From an uncultured Collinsella sp. (lineage in GTDB: Bacteria > Actinomycetota > Coriobacteriia > Coriobacteriales > Coriobacteriaceae): DNA of 30,370 nucleotides. The stretch is taken from the NCBI GenBank assembly GCA_902492935.1, contig CABUNJ010000030.1, positions 1 through 30,370 on the forward strand, given 5' to 3'. The notes under the pieces are model-generated. The model worked only from the letters and a program-made list of their open reading frames with translations, was not told where the DNA came from and did no database searches. The position numbers were made by a program, and so were the translations under genes. Positions 21,989 through 30,370 of this stretch are shown here, piece by piece. Numbering within the stretch: the first letter of the stretch is position 1; each line of letters opens with the position of its first letter.

Positions 21989-23338
21989 CTACTCCACAAC
22001 ATGACCGATAAGCTCATAGCAGAAGCTATCGGTAAACTCGACGGTCAGAATATCGCCCACGGACGCCTCGCTAGCGTCCAGATGCACCGCGCCATCGGAA
22101 TCGGGCGCCTGGAACCAGGCATGGCCGATCAGCTCGGCGCCATCCTCGGTCTCTTCGATACCGTCGACGATTACCTGGGCGCGCTCGCCCACATGTGCGG
22201 CGGTGGCGGCAAAACCGAGCGACTCGGCCAGGTCCATGGCCTCCTGGGCGCGCTCGAGCTTAACCTCCTCATCGACCTGGCCCTCCATCTTGGCGGCCAG
22301 GCTGCCTTCCTCACGCGAGTAGGCAAAGACACTCGTGTAGTCAAAGCCGACGGTGTCCATAAAGTCGATAAGGTCGCGGAACTCGTCGTCGGTCTCGGTC
22401 GGGAAGCCGACCATGGCCGTGGAACGAATCACGATGCCGGGAATGCGCTCACGCAGATCGCAGAACAGGTCCTCGAGCTCCTGGCGCGAACCGGAGCGAC
22501 GCATGGCCTTGAGAATGCGCGCGTCGCAGTGCTGCACGGGGATATCGATATAGGGCAGCACCTCGGGCGTATCGCGAATCGTCTCGATAAGCTCGTCGGT
22601 CATGCCCTCGGGCTGCAGATAGAGCACGCGGACCCAGACGTTGTGCGGGCGCACGGCCTCGGCGACGGCACGCAGCAGCTGCGCCAGATTGCGCGGCGAG
22701 CCCTCGGCGACATCCTCGTCAGCAAAGTCGGTGCCCCAAATACCCGTGTCCTGGCCGATCAGCACGATCTCGCGCACACCACCGGCAACCAGGTCGCGCA
22801 CCTCGGAGATAATGCTCTCGGCATTGCGCGAATGATAGCGACCGCGAATATAGGGGATCATGCAGAAGCTGCAGAAGCGGTTGCAGCCATCGGAAATCTT
22901 GACGTAGGCGACAGCGCCCTCGACAGTGCGCTTGACCTGCGGAATATAGGCTGCGATCTCACGCTCGACACCCAGTACGCCATCGATGACCGCCACGATG
23001 CCGTCCTCCTCGTCGGCCTTCACAAAGGCAGCGACCTCGGGCAGCTCGTCAGGCAGGTCGTCGCCATAGCGCGACGGCACACAGCCGCACATGACGATGG
23101 GGCAAGAACGAACGCCGTCCTGAACCTCGTTGGCGAGCTCGAGCGTGGTCTCGATGCTCTCGGACGTTGCGGAGGCGAGGAACGAGCATGTATTGACGAT
23201 GGCGATATCGGCATCCTGCGGGTCGAATGCTTCCTCGTAGCCTGCGGCGGTCAAAAGAGAACGCATGCGGTCGGTGTCAACCTCGTTCTTAGCGCACCCG
23301 AGGGTGATGTAGAGCACGGAGCCCAACGGTGTATCCAT
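21989..23338 (-). CDS. rimO: Ribosomal protein S12 methylthiotransferase RimO
   Basis: Radical SAM enzyme that methylthiolates an aspartate of ribosomal protein S12. The 449 residues start with LYITLGCAKNEVDTDRM, typical of RimO rather than MiaB, then have further N-terminal cysteines (VNTCSF and CGCVPSR), the radical SAM motif CNRFCSFC within SDGCNRFCSFCMIPYIRGR, and a C-terminal TRAM domain (VDASEASVGDILTVEF region). The ATG at 23338 has AAAGGA 12 bases upstream, a rather long spacing. It sits between yajQ and pgsA. Confidence 0.95.
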   Translation of the reverse strand: MDTPLGSVLYITLGCAKNEVDTDRMRSLLTAAGYEEAFDPQDADIAIVNTCSFLASATSESIETTLELANEVQDGVRSCPIVMCGCVPSRYGDDLPDELPEVAAFVKADEEDGIVAVIDGVLGVEREIAAYIPQVKRTVEGAVAYVKISDGCNRFCSFCMIPYIRGRYHSRNAESIISEVRDLVAGGVREIVLIGQDTGIWGTDFADEDVAEGSPRNLAQLLRAVAEAVRPHNVWVRVLYLQPEGMTDELIETIRDTPEVLPYIDIPVQHCDARILKAMRRSGSRQELEDLFCDLRERIPGIVIRSTAMVGFPTETDDEFRDLIDFMDTVGFDYTSVFAYSREEGSLAAKMEGQVDEEVKLERAQEAMDLAESLGFAATAAHVGERAQVIVDGIEETEDGAELIGHAWFQAPDSDGAVHLDASEASVGDILTVEFTDSFCYELIGHVVE

Positions 23339-23365
23339 GTTGGAGAGCGGTCCTTTCGAATGATA

Positions 23366-23863
23366 TTAGCGGTAGTTGGTGAACTGCAGCGGCTGACCGT
23401 AGTCCTGGTCGCGCAGAAACTGGATCACGGTCTGCAACGCGTCCTTCGAAGCAGAGGAAACACGCAGCTTGTCGGCCTCGATGGTCACCTTGACCTTGAG
23501 CTTTTGGTCCTTGATGTCCTTGTTGATCTTCTTGGCGGTCGCCTGGTCGATACCCTCGACGATATGGCCGAGCACGCGCACGGTGCCGCCCGACGCCGCC
23601 TGCGGAGCATCCCACGAGACAGCCTTGAGGTCGATGCCGCGCTTGATGAGCTTGGAGCTCAGCACGTCGATAATCTGCTTGGAGACAAAGTCGGCCGGGG
23701 CGTTGATCGTAAAGAGCTTCTCGCCCTTCGAAAGCTCGATCGTGGCGCCGGAATCCTTAAGGTCATAGCGCTGGGAAATCTCGCGCGTGGTCTGCTGGAA
23801 GGCGTTGTCGACCTCTTGCATGTTGACCTCGGACACGACGTCGAAGCTGGAATCTTTAGCCAT
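23366..23863 (-). CDS. YajQ family cyclic-dinucleotide/nucleotide-binding protein
   Basis: A 165-residue cytosolic protein of the YajQ (UPF0234) family, some members of which bind cyclic di-GMP. It starts MAKDSSFDVVSEVNMQEVDNA and contains SQRYDLKDSGATIEL and INKDIKDQKLKVKVTIEADKLRVSS, the conserved core. GAAAGGAAA precedes the ATG with good spacing. Both neighbours run in the same direction. Whether it binds cyclic di-GMP here cannot be read from sequence. Confidence 0.93.
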   Translation of the reverse strand: MAKDSSFDVVSEVNMQEVDNAFQQTTREISQRYDLKDSGATIELSKGEKLFTINAPADFVSKQIIDVLSSKLIKRGIDLKAVSWDAPQAASGGTVRVLGHIVEGIDQATAKKINKDIKDQKLKVKVTIEADKLRVSSASKDALQTVIQFLRDQDYGQPLQFTNYR

Positions 23864-23889
23864 GATGTTTCCTTTCGCGTACGAGCGGC

Positions 23890-25398
23890 CTAGTAGCTAT
23901 CGTACGAATTGTCGGTAGAATCGGTGGGTGTCTGACCGTCAGTTGCGGCATCGGCGCCATCCGTGGACTGGGCATCGGTACCGTCGGTGGTATCGGTACC
24001 ATCTGTGGCGTCGGTACCATCAGAACTTTCACCATTCTCGGAATCAGACGTCTCCTTCTTGGGAACGGTGATCGTCACGCGCGCCACGCCCGAAGTCTTG
24101 GTATCGTAACGGACCTTTTCACCGTTCTTGGTAACGGTGACATCGGAAGGCTTGGACGTGGTAATCTCGATTGAGGACTCGGGCGTGTACTCCTGCTCAA
24201 AGGGGCCAGTCGCCTGGGCGCCATAGACCGACTTGCCGTCGACCTTGACCTCAATCCACGCGGTCTTTCCCTTGGCAACGGAGACCTTGACCTTCGTGAC
24301 CTCGTTCTCTTCCTTCTTGGCCGTCTTGGTGGCGTCCGAATCGGTCGACTCATCCGTCGCCTCATCGGTATCTTCGTCCTCGTCGACCGTTTCGGTCTTC
24401 TTAGAAGACTTCTTGGTCGTCGTCTTGGTGGCAACGGGCGTCTCGGGCGTCGACTCGGGCGCCGAGGAGCCGCAGCCACGCAGGAGCACCACGATGAGCA
24501 CGATCAGCAGCAGCGCCACGGCGCCGATGCCGGCGTAGACGATACGCGGATCGAGCCCGTTGTTTTGAGGAGTACGTGATCCGCCGCGTCCACGACTGGA
24601 ACTGCTGCGGCCGCCTCCCTGAGGCATACGACCACGATTGCTATCGGAACGGCCGCGATAGCCACCCTGGCCCTGAAGGCTGCGCTGACCCGAACGGGGC
24701 GCAAGTTCACCGCGGCCTTGATAGCCACGCTGGCCCGAACGCGGAGCCGAGGAGCGCTGGCCATACGGCTGTGATTGAGAGCGAAGACGCGGCGTCACCT
24801 GCGTGGTATCGGCATCCGCATAGCCACCGCGAGAGCGTCCCGTAGAGGCACCACGGTAACCGCGATCGGAATAGCCGCCGTCGCCGTAGCCGGCACGAGG
24901 GTCACGCGCCACGCCGCGAGCAGCGGGAAGCGCACGGTCCTCGGGCATCGGCGTACTGCGGAACCGGTCACGCTGTGAGCGAATTTCCTCGCCCGAACCC
25001 GTCTCGGTAATATAACCGGCCTGCTGAGGACGCTGTCCATAGCGCGTCGAACGACCGCCCTGAACCATCAGGAAGCGCCCGTTATCGACCGAGGAACGCG
25101 AATTGACGTAGCCAGCGGCGTCCTGAAAACGACCGCCCTGCTGCGACGTCTCGCGCTCATATGCCATCAGATCGTCAAAGTAGGCATTGACGACCTCGCG
25201 CGGATTGAGGCCCAAAAAGCGAGCATAGCTCGAAATCATGCCCTGCGCATAGCCGCGCGGCGGCATCGAAGCAAAGTTACCGGTCTCGAAAAACTCGATG
25301 ATCTGCGGCCTGATTTTGATGGTGTTGGCGACTTGCTGAATGGAAAGGCCCATTCGGCGACGCTGCTCGAGCAGCATGTCACCAAAGCGTGCAGCCAT
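23890..25398 (-). CDS. RodZ-like helix-turn-helix membrane protein with RG-rich region
   Basis: A 502-residue bitopic protein. Residues 5-66 are a RodZ-type helix-turn-helix (MGLSIQQVANTIKIRPQII, then MPPRGYAQGMISSYARFLGL). Residues 85-280 are low complexity, rich in R, G, S, Q and Y, with repeats such as RSGQRGYQGRG and GYRG. A membrane segment follows at about 286-307 (IVYAGIGAVALLLIVLIVVLL). Outside are a T/K/D-rich linker, a DUF4115-like domain at about 365-447 and a T/D/G tail with TDGTD repeats. RodZ links MreB to the wall in rods; no MreB gene is in the window. Its ATG overlaps the ftsK stop as TGATG. The juxtamembrane RG-rich segment is unusual for RodZ. Confidence 0.85.
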   Translation of the reverse strand: MAARFGDMLLEQRRRMGLSIQQVANTIKIRPQIIEFFETGNFASMPPRGYAQGMISSYARFLGLNPREVVNAYFDDLMAYERETSQQGGRFQDAAGYVNSRSSVDNGRFLMVQGGRSTRYGQRPQQAGYITETGSGEEIRSQRDRFRSTPMPEDRALPAARGVARDPRAGYGDGGYSDRGYRGASTGRSRGGYADADTTQVTPRLRSQSQPYGQRSSAPRSGQRGYQGRGELAPRSGQRSLQGQGGYRGRSDSNRGRMPQGGGRSSSSRGRGGSRTPQNNGLDPRIVYAGIGAVALLLIVLIVVLLRGCGSSAPESTPETPVATKTTTKKSSKKTETVDEDEDTDEATDESTDSDATKTAKKEENEVTKVKVSVAKGKTAWIEVKVDGKSVYGAQATGPFEQEYTPESSIEITTSKPSDVTVTKNGEKVRYDTKTSGVARVTITVPKKETSDSENGESSDGTDATDGTDTTDGTDAQSTDGADAATDGQTPTDSTDNSYDSY

Positions 25399-28178
25399 CA
25401 GAATCCTCCAAACTCACGATCTTCACGTGCCATCTCGGCGTCGACAGATTCCAGCGCGGCAAGCCCCTCCTCGTCCAACAGGACCTCGCGCGGCTTGGAA
25501 CCGTCGGGCGGGCCGACGACACCCTTTTCTTCCAGCATGTCCATAATACGCCCGGCACGCGCATAGCCAACCTTCAGACGACGTTGCAGGCCAGATGTGG
25601 AGCCAAGCTGCGATTCCACCACAATATGGGCGGCTTCCCAAATGAGCGGATCATCGTCTTGCGGCTCGGCGACTCCGGTACGGACAATGCCGCCGCCACC
25701 CGCCATGGACATGGAAGCGGGCGCCACGGCAGACAGGATCTCCTCGTGGTAGTCGGGCTCGCTCTGCGACTTGACGAACTCGACGATCTCGTTGATTTCA
25801 TCATCCGAGACAAAGCAGCCCTGGATACGGCGGGGCTTGCCCCAGTCGACCTTAGAGAACAGCATGTCGCCCAAACCGGTGAGCTTTTCGGCACCCATCT
25901 GGTCGATGATGACGCGCGAGTCGATGCCCGTGGCGACGTTAAAGGCGATGCGGTTGGTGATGTTGGCCTTGATGAGGCCCGTCACCACGTTGGAGCTCGG
26001 GCGCTGCGTGGCCACGATAAGGTGGATACCGGCGGCACGGCCCAGCTGAGCAATACGCACGATCGAGGCCTCGACATCCTTACCGGCGACCATCATCAGG
26101 TCCGAGAGCTCGTCGATGATGATGACCAGGTAGGGCATCTTCTGGGGCGGGTTGTCGTAATGCTCAAACTCGCCGGCGGCCTGCTTTTCGTTGTAGGTCG
26201 AGATCTTACGCACGTTGAGACGCTCGAAGACCTTCAGGCGACGCTCCATCTCGGACACGGCCCATTGCAGAGCGCTCGCGGCCTGCTTGGGCTCGGTCAC
26301 TACAGGCACGTAAAGATGCGGCAGACCGTTATAGCCCGCAAGCTCGACGCGCTTGGGGTCGACCATGATCAGGCGAACGTCCTCGGGAAGCGCGCGCATG
26401 AGCAGGGTCGTGATGATGGAGTTGATCATCACCGACTTACCAGAACCAGTCGTGCCGGCGATCAGCAGGTGGGGCATCTTGGCAAGGTCGGCGACGACCG
26501 GCGTACCCTCGGCATCGCGACCGATGGCCAGCTCGAGCGGACCGCCCTTCACATAGGGAAGCACGTCGCCCAGGTTGACGTTCTGGCGCTTGCGATTGGG
26601 GATCTCGATACCCACAAGCGAGGTACCAGGGATCGGGGCAAAGATGCGCACCGACTGGGCAGCGAGCGAAAGCGCGATGTCGTCCTCGAGGCTCGAGATC
26701 TTGCTCACGCGCTCGCCCTCGCCGGGCTGCAGCTTAAAGGTCGTGACCGTGGGACCGGCGATCCAGCCGACAACGCGAGCGCTACGACCAAACTCAAGTA
26801 AGGTGGACTGCAGCGACTCGGCAGTCTGTTCCAGCTCCTTGTCAGAAGACGCGGAGGACGCCGACTGTGGGTTGGCATGCAGGATTTCGAGCGGCGGAAG
26901 CTTGAGGCCGTCCCCTTCTTCACCCTCGTAATCCGCGGCGTCGCCGTCTGCTCCCCCATCGCTAGCCGCAGCCGATTCGACAGCACTCGAGGCAGGCGCA
27001 TCGGCAACCTTGGGATGCTTCAAGAAGTCGGGGATCTGAGGTGCTGCCGAGACAGGATTCACGGCAAACGGCGGCTCGGACTCGTCGATCTTATCGGGGT
27101 CGTCTTCCATCGAAAGCTGACCGGTTACCTGGTCGCGCTTTGCATGGCGACGCGGCAGCAAAGTTGTCTTTGCGGTCTCAATCGGAGCCTCGTCGTCCTC
27201 GTCATCGCCCTCGGTGAGCTCAATCTCGCTCTCGGACCAAGACGGGTCGGGCTCACTCGTATTGAGTTTGGGCGCAGCCTTGCCCTTCTTGGCATGGCGG
27301 CGCGGCAACAGCGTCGTCTTAGCGCGCTCAGCTTCCACGGCATCGGACACGTCGACAAACGGATCCTCGTCCTCGTCGTCATCGTCCAAAACCGGGTCCA
27401 CATCGTTGCCCATGACCGTGGTCACGGCAACATCGGAGCCCTTTTGACGAAGAATGCTCAGGTGAGGACGGGCAACGCCGGGCACCGACAGGGCCTCATC
27501 GTCACCCCACGGACTCGCGTTAACATCGGCACGACGGCGCTCGGCAAAATCGGCCGCACGGTCGCGAGCAGAGCGCAAAACGCCGCCCACCGAAAAGCCG
27601 ATGATGACCAGGCCCACGACGACAAGGCCCAACAGGACCACCATCGCGATAGGCTTACCCAGGGCATTCTGCAGCGCACTCGCAATAAACGCACCGATGT
27701 AGCCACCCGAGGCGGACAGATTTTGCGGCGTGAACATAAGGTCGCACGAGTCGCTCGTACCTGGCACCATCAGCGAAAGAATGGAGACGACGGCGATAAA
27801 GACCACGGCGCCGCCCGCAACAGAGCGCGCGTTGAGCGGCGAGTCCTCGCCTAAAAAGAGCGTGGCGGCAAACAGCAAAATGACGATCGGCAGCACGTAG
27901 GCGCCCAGACCAAAGCCCAAGTGGTAGAAACCGGCAACCGCAGCCGTAACGGGCGCAGTCGCCGGCGAAATCACGGCAATAAAGGACGCAATCGCCAAAA
28001 CGGCAATGACCACGCCGGCGATATCGCGGTTGGCCGAGGGCTCGACCAAGGGCTCGAAATCATCGAACTCGGACTCGTGGCCCTTATTGGCACGCAGATG
28101 GGAACCGGCACCCTTAGCAGATGCCGGTTGGTTGTTGGCCTTATTGCCTTTGGCGTTTTGTGCAGATCCGCGCGCCAA
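25398..28178 (-). CDS. ftsK: DNA translocase FtsK/SpoIIIE
   Basis: Membrane-anchored ATPase that pumps chromosomal DNA through the division septum. The 926 residues have an N-terminal domain with about four membrane segments (residues 52-200), an acidic linker (about 205-430) and the motor: Walker A GTTGSGKS at 575-582, VDPKRVEL, Walker B IIIDELSDL, and ATQRPSSNVVTG. The C-terminal winged-helix gamma domain (LQRRLKVGYARAGRIMDMLEEKGVVG) reads KOPS-like sites. The start is a TTG at 28178 with GGAGG six bases upstream, and the rnj stop is one base away. The linker holds a repeated motif AKTTLLPRRHAK (residues 286-297 and 336-347). Confidence 0.95.
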   Translation of the reverse strand: MARGSAQNAKGNKANNQPASAKGAGSHLRANKGHESEFDDFEPLVEPSANRDIAGVVIAVLAIASFIAVISPATAPVTAAVAGFYHLGFGLGAYVLPIVILLFAATLFLGEDSPLNARSVAGGAVVFIAVVSILSLMVPGTSDSCDLMFTPQNLSASGGYIGAFIASALQNALGKPIAMVVLLGLVVVGLVIIGFSVGGVLRSARDRAADFAERRRADVNASPWGDDEALSVPGVARPHLSILRQKGSDVAVTTVMGNDVDPVLDDDDEDEDPFVDVSDAVEAERAKTTLLPRRHAKKGKAAPKLNTSEPDPSWSESEIELTEGDDEDDEAPIETAKTTLLPRRHAKRDQVTGQLSMEDDPDKIDESEPPFAVNPVSAAPQIPDFLKHPKVADAPASSAVESAAASDGGADGDAADYEGEEGDGLKLPPLEILHANPQSASSASSDKELEQTAESLQSTLLEFGRSARVVGWIAGPTVTTFKLQPGEGERVSKISSLEDDIALSLAAQSVRIFAPIPGTSLVGIEIPNRKRQNVNLGDVLPYVKGGPLELAIGRDAEGTPVVADLAKMPHLLIAGTTGSGKSVMINSIITTLLMRALPEDVRLIMVDPKRVELAGYNGLPHLYVPVVTEPKQAASALQWAVSEMERRLKVFERLNVRKISTYNEKQAAGEFEHYDNPPQKMPYLVIIIDELSDLMMVAGKDVEASIVRIAQLGRAAGIHLIVATQRPSSNVVTGLIKANITNRIAFNVATGIDSRVIIDQMGAEKLTGLGDMLFSKVDWGKPRRIQGCFVSDDEINEIVEFVKSQSEPDYHEEILSAVAPASMSMAGGGGIVRTGVAEPQDDDPLIWEAAHIVVESQLGSTSGLQRRLKVGYARAGRIMDMLEEKGVVGPPDGSKPREVLLDEEGLAALESVDAEMAREDREFGGF

Positions 28179-28179
28179 A

Positions 28180-29850
28180 CTAAACCTCCATGACGACCGG
28201 GATGATCATCGGACGAGTGCGCGTACGGCTCCAGATAAAGTTGGAGAGCGAGTCGCGCACGGCCTTGCGAATGGCATCGGAACCGCTGCTCGTAAAGCTG
28301 AACTTGCCCTTCTCGATCGTCTTCATAATGGACGCGGAGGCATCCTCGGAGAACTGGTCGTCGATGGCAAACGAGACGCCGCGGCCCGAGAACTCGATGG
28401 CCTCGATCTTCTTGTGCTTGAGCGAGACGATGGCAACAGCGGTAACCATACCGTCGTTGGCGAGCTTCTGACGATCACGCAAGACGATGGGGTCGGTATC
28501 GCCGATGCGCAGGCCGTCGACGTAAACGACGCCGGACTCGACGGGCGTACCGCGCTTAACGATACCGCCGCGCATCTCGAGCGTGTCGCCGTTGTCGAGG
28601 ATAAAGATGTGATCATCCTTGATGCCCATCTTACGAGCGAGCTGGGCATGGGCGCGCAGGTGAACGGCCTCGCCGTGAACCGGCATAAAGTACGTGGGCT
28701 TGGCCATAGCCATCAGGAGCTTGAGCTCCTCCTGGCTGCCGTGACCCGAGACGTGGACGAGGGCGCGGTTCTTGTCCCACACGTCGCAGCCAAGCTTAGC
28801 CAGGCTGTTGACGACCTGCTGGACGGCTTTCTCATTGCCAGGAACAGGAGTTGCCGAGAGGATGACGGTATCGCCCTCGTGGATGGAGAGCGTCTTGTGC
28901 TCTCCGTTGGCCATGCGGGACAGGGCCGACAGCGGCTCGCCCTGCGAACCGGTGCACATGACGACGATCTTGTCGTCGGGCAGGTTATCGATATCGAAGG
29001 CATCGATGATATCGGCGTCGTCGATGTTGAGGTAGCCAAGCTCGCGCGCCACGCGGGTGTTAGTGAGCATGGAGCGACCGGTCACGACGACCTTACGGCC
29101 GCACTTGCGGGCGGCATCGCAGATCTGCTGCAGACGATGGATGTGGCTCGAGAACGACGCGACGAACACGCGACCCGGCGCGTTCTTGATGGCGTGCAGC
29201 AGGTTGGGACCAACCTCGGCCTCGGACTTGGTAAAGCCCGGAACCGTGGCGTTGGTGGAGTCGGAAAGCAGCAGGTCGATACCCTGCTTGGCAAAGCGGC
29301 TGATAGCAGCGTAGTCGGGCGTGACGCCGTCGATGGGCGTCTGGTCGAGCTTAAAGTCACCGGTGTGCATAACGGTGCCCTGATTGGTGCGGATGAACAC
29401 GCCCAGAGCACCCGGAATGGAGTGCGTCATCGAGAAGAAGTCGAGCGAGATGCCGCCGAGGTTGACATGGCTGCCGCCCTTGACCTCGCGGAACTTGGGT
29501 GCGCGGATGCGGAACTCAGAAAGCTTGCCCTCGATAAAGCCAAGCGTCAGCTTGCTCGAGAAGATGGGCACCTTGTTGTTGAGGTCCTGAAGCAGGTACG
29601 GAAGCGAACCGGTGTGGTCCTCGTGGCCGTGGGTGACGACGATACCGCGGAGCTTCTCCTCGTTTTCAAGAACGTAGGTGTAGTCAGGAAGCACCAGGTC
29701 GATACCGGGCTGGGAGTCGTCGGGGAACATAAGTCCGGCGTCGACGAGCACCATGTCGTCGCCGCACTCGAAGACCGTCATGTTCTTGCCGATGCCGTCA
29801 AGGCCGCCGAGCGGAATGATCTTCAAGGGAGATGATTTTTTAGCTGCCAT
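28180..29850 (-). CDS. Ribonuclease J
   Basis: Metallo-beta-lactamase/beta-CASP ribonuclease with 5'-to-3' exonuclease and endonuclease activity. The 556 residues match the usual length of about 555. It opens with LKIIPLGGLDGIGKNMT, has the zinc motif HGHEDH (residues 74-79), the second-site HTGDFKLD, the beta-CASP segments VVTGRSM and VMCTGSQGEP, and HVSGHGSQEELK. I chose the ATG at 29850; GAAAGGA is 14 bases upstream, so initiation may be weak, and the open frame continues to 30003 over the promoter region without a family match. It heads the run of genes to cinA. Confidence 0.93.
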   Translation of the reverse strand: MAAKKSSPLKIIPLGGLDGIGKNMTVFECGDDMVLVDAGLMFPDDSQPGIDLVLPDYTYVLENEEKLRGIVVTHGHEDHTGSLPYLLQDLNNKVPIFSSKLTLGFIEGKLSEFRIRAPKFREVKGGSHVNLGGISLDFFSMTHSIPGALGVFIRTNQGTVMHTGDFKLDQTPIDGVTPDYAAISRFAKQGIDLLLSDSTNATVPGFTKSEAEVGPNLLHAIKNAPGRVFVASFSSHIHRLQQICDAARKCGRKVVVTGRSMLTNTRVARELGYLNIDDADIIDAFDIDNLPDDKIVVMCTGSQGEPLSALSRMANGEHKTLSIHEGDTVILSATPVPGNEKAVQQVVNSLAKLGCDVWDKNRALVHVSGHGSQEELKLLMAMAKPTYFMPVHGEAVHLRAHAQLARKMGIKDDHIFILDNGDTLEMRGGIVKRGTPVESGVVYVDGLRIGDTDPIVLRDRQKLANDGMVTAVAIVSLKHKKIEAIEFSGRGVSFAIDDQFSEDASASIMKTIEKGKFSFTSSGSDAIRKAVRDSLSNFIWSRTRTRPMIIPVVMEV

Positions 29851-30036
29851 AGGTGAGTGTTGTTTCCTTTCTTCGAAACGGGTCTGGAACAACCGACGGG
29901 GCGCTTCTGGCAAACCGACCGCCGGGAACGTACAAACATGCACCACAGAGTCGATGCAATAACCACAGTATGATACCCATTTGCACAACAACAGACCACC
30001 CATGCATCAAAGCCCCATCTGAACTGGTCTATCCCG

Positions 30037-30181
30037 CCGGTCTGGGCCATCGGGGGCCGGGGCGGGTTAAGTTTGCTGCTCTACAGTCCTGCGCAAGACG
30101 GAAAGCACATTAAGTGCTTTCCTTTGCGTGCGGAACTCGCGACAAACTTAACCCGCCCCGGCCCCCGATGGCCCAGACCTG
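30037..30181. repeat. Long hairpin element, family 2, copy 1
   Basis: Bases 30039-30074 pair with 30144-30179 without a mismatch over 36 bp, plus one more pair (30075/30143). The 67-base loop carries an internal 9-bp stem (30100-30108 with 30114-30122, loop attaa) and a further short pairing (gcgcaa with ttgcgt). Loop bases 30127-30149 recur inverted at 30342-30364 with 22 of 23 identical. Confidence 0.85.
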
Positions 30182-30321
30182 CCAAAAAGGACAGGTTTAT
30201 TTTGGTCGGTTTTATCTGGGGATATACCGAGAGCACGGCTATCGGCAATTCAGAAAATAAGAAAACCTGAATAGACTATCTGACACAATCGCAAGCGGTA
30301 CCCACCAGCCCTTTTGCTATT

Positions 30322-30370
30322 CCCGGCGGGGTCCGCGGGTAAAGTTTATCGCGAGTTCCGCACGAGCCGG
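30322..30370. repeat. Hairpin element, family 2, copy 2 (inverted, truncated by window end)
   Basis: aagtttatcgcgagttccgc at 30342-30361 continues to 30364 as the reverse complement of the core of copy 1 (22 of 23). The bases before it (30322-30340, ccggcggggtccgcggg region) are GC-rich and unlike copy 1's arm. The other arm is beyond the window, so pairing cannot be tested here. Confidence 0.65.

Larger units (their letters stand above)
29851..30370. other. Gene-free region upstream of rnj with hairpin elements
   Basis: No gene is seen. 29851-30036 should hold the rnj promoter; the minus strand has a TATCAT hexamer in gggtatcatactg near 29970-29976 but no good -35. 30037-30181 is a long hairpin element, 30182-30340 an AT-richer stretch with nothing recognisable, and 30341-30370 the start of a second, inverted copy cut by the window edge. 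Confidence 0.7.

Noticed and set aside
21866..23893. A 675-codon open frame on the plus strand
   Set aside because: It lies antisense to pgsA, rimO and yajQ, which have full family motifs. Its product is compositionally skewed (H, D, L, G, A rich) with no recognisable domain, as expected from the complementary strand of GC-rich genes.
25389..26801. A 470-codon open frame on the plus strand
   Set aside because: Antisense to the ftsK motor domain, which is highly conserved; the frame is a composition artefact.
28006..29835. A 609-codon open frame on the plus strand
   Set aside because: Antisense to rnj and the start of ftsK; biased composition, no family match and no ribosome binding site.

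Overview
The window looks like a chromosomal backbone segment of an actinobacterium of the class Coriobacteriia, most likely Collinsella or a close relative (inference). The gene orders are actinobacterial: FHA protein / MerR regulator (GarA-FtsR type), lexA with a divergent LysM gene and nrdR, recA-recX, pgsA-cinA and ftsK near RNase J. They are mixed with genes more familiar from Firmicutes: RNase Y, SpoVS, DegV, a UgtP-like glycosyltransferase and a DUF1836 protein. Base composition is moderately GC-rich, and no prophage, insertion sequence or CRISPR array is visible.

Layout. 1-431: non-coding leader with two inverted repeats. 432-4250 (+): CDP-alcohol phosphatidyltransferase, FHA protein, MerR/FtsR-like regulator, apt, and a secreted NlpC/P60 hydrolase ending at a terminator. 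4324-6119: degV (+) and a DUF1836 regulator gene (-), sharing a terminator region between their 3' ends and carrying near-identical palindromic operators in front of each gene. 6120-8477: trxB (-) divergent from a UgtP/MGDG-synthase-like glycosyltransferase (+). 8478-8868: gene-free gap between convergent genes with three very stable hairpins, two of which share a core but have unrelated, perfectly paired arms. 8869-11773: SOS/nucleotide cluster, LysM-nrdR-dut (-) divergent from lexA and an acyltransferase-like membrane protein (+), with three LexA boxes between them.

11758-18430 (-): a single-promoter operon rny, GHKL ATPase, spoVS, miaB, miaA, hflX (RNA turnover, tRNA modification, ribosome rescue). 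18688-20540 (-): recA-recX under a LexA-controlled promoter. 20798-29850 (-): rnj, ftsK, a RodZ-like protein, yajQ, rimO, pgsA and cinA/pncC, with start/stop overlaps or very short spacers at several joins. 29851-30370: gene-free, with a second family of long-stem hairpin elements.

Together the genes cover DNA-damage response and division arrest (lexA, recA, recX, LysM protein), DNA translocation and cell shape (ftsK, RodZ-like), RNA decay (two endonucleases, RNase Y and RNase J), tRNA and ribosome modification (miaA, miaB, rimO) and membrane lipids (two CDP-alcohol phosphatidyltransferases, UgtP-like, DegV). The best candidates for something undescribed are the shared DUF1836/DegV operator, the variable-arm hairpin element families, the stem that hides the nrdR start codon, and the GHKL ATPase sitting between rny and spoVS.
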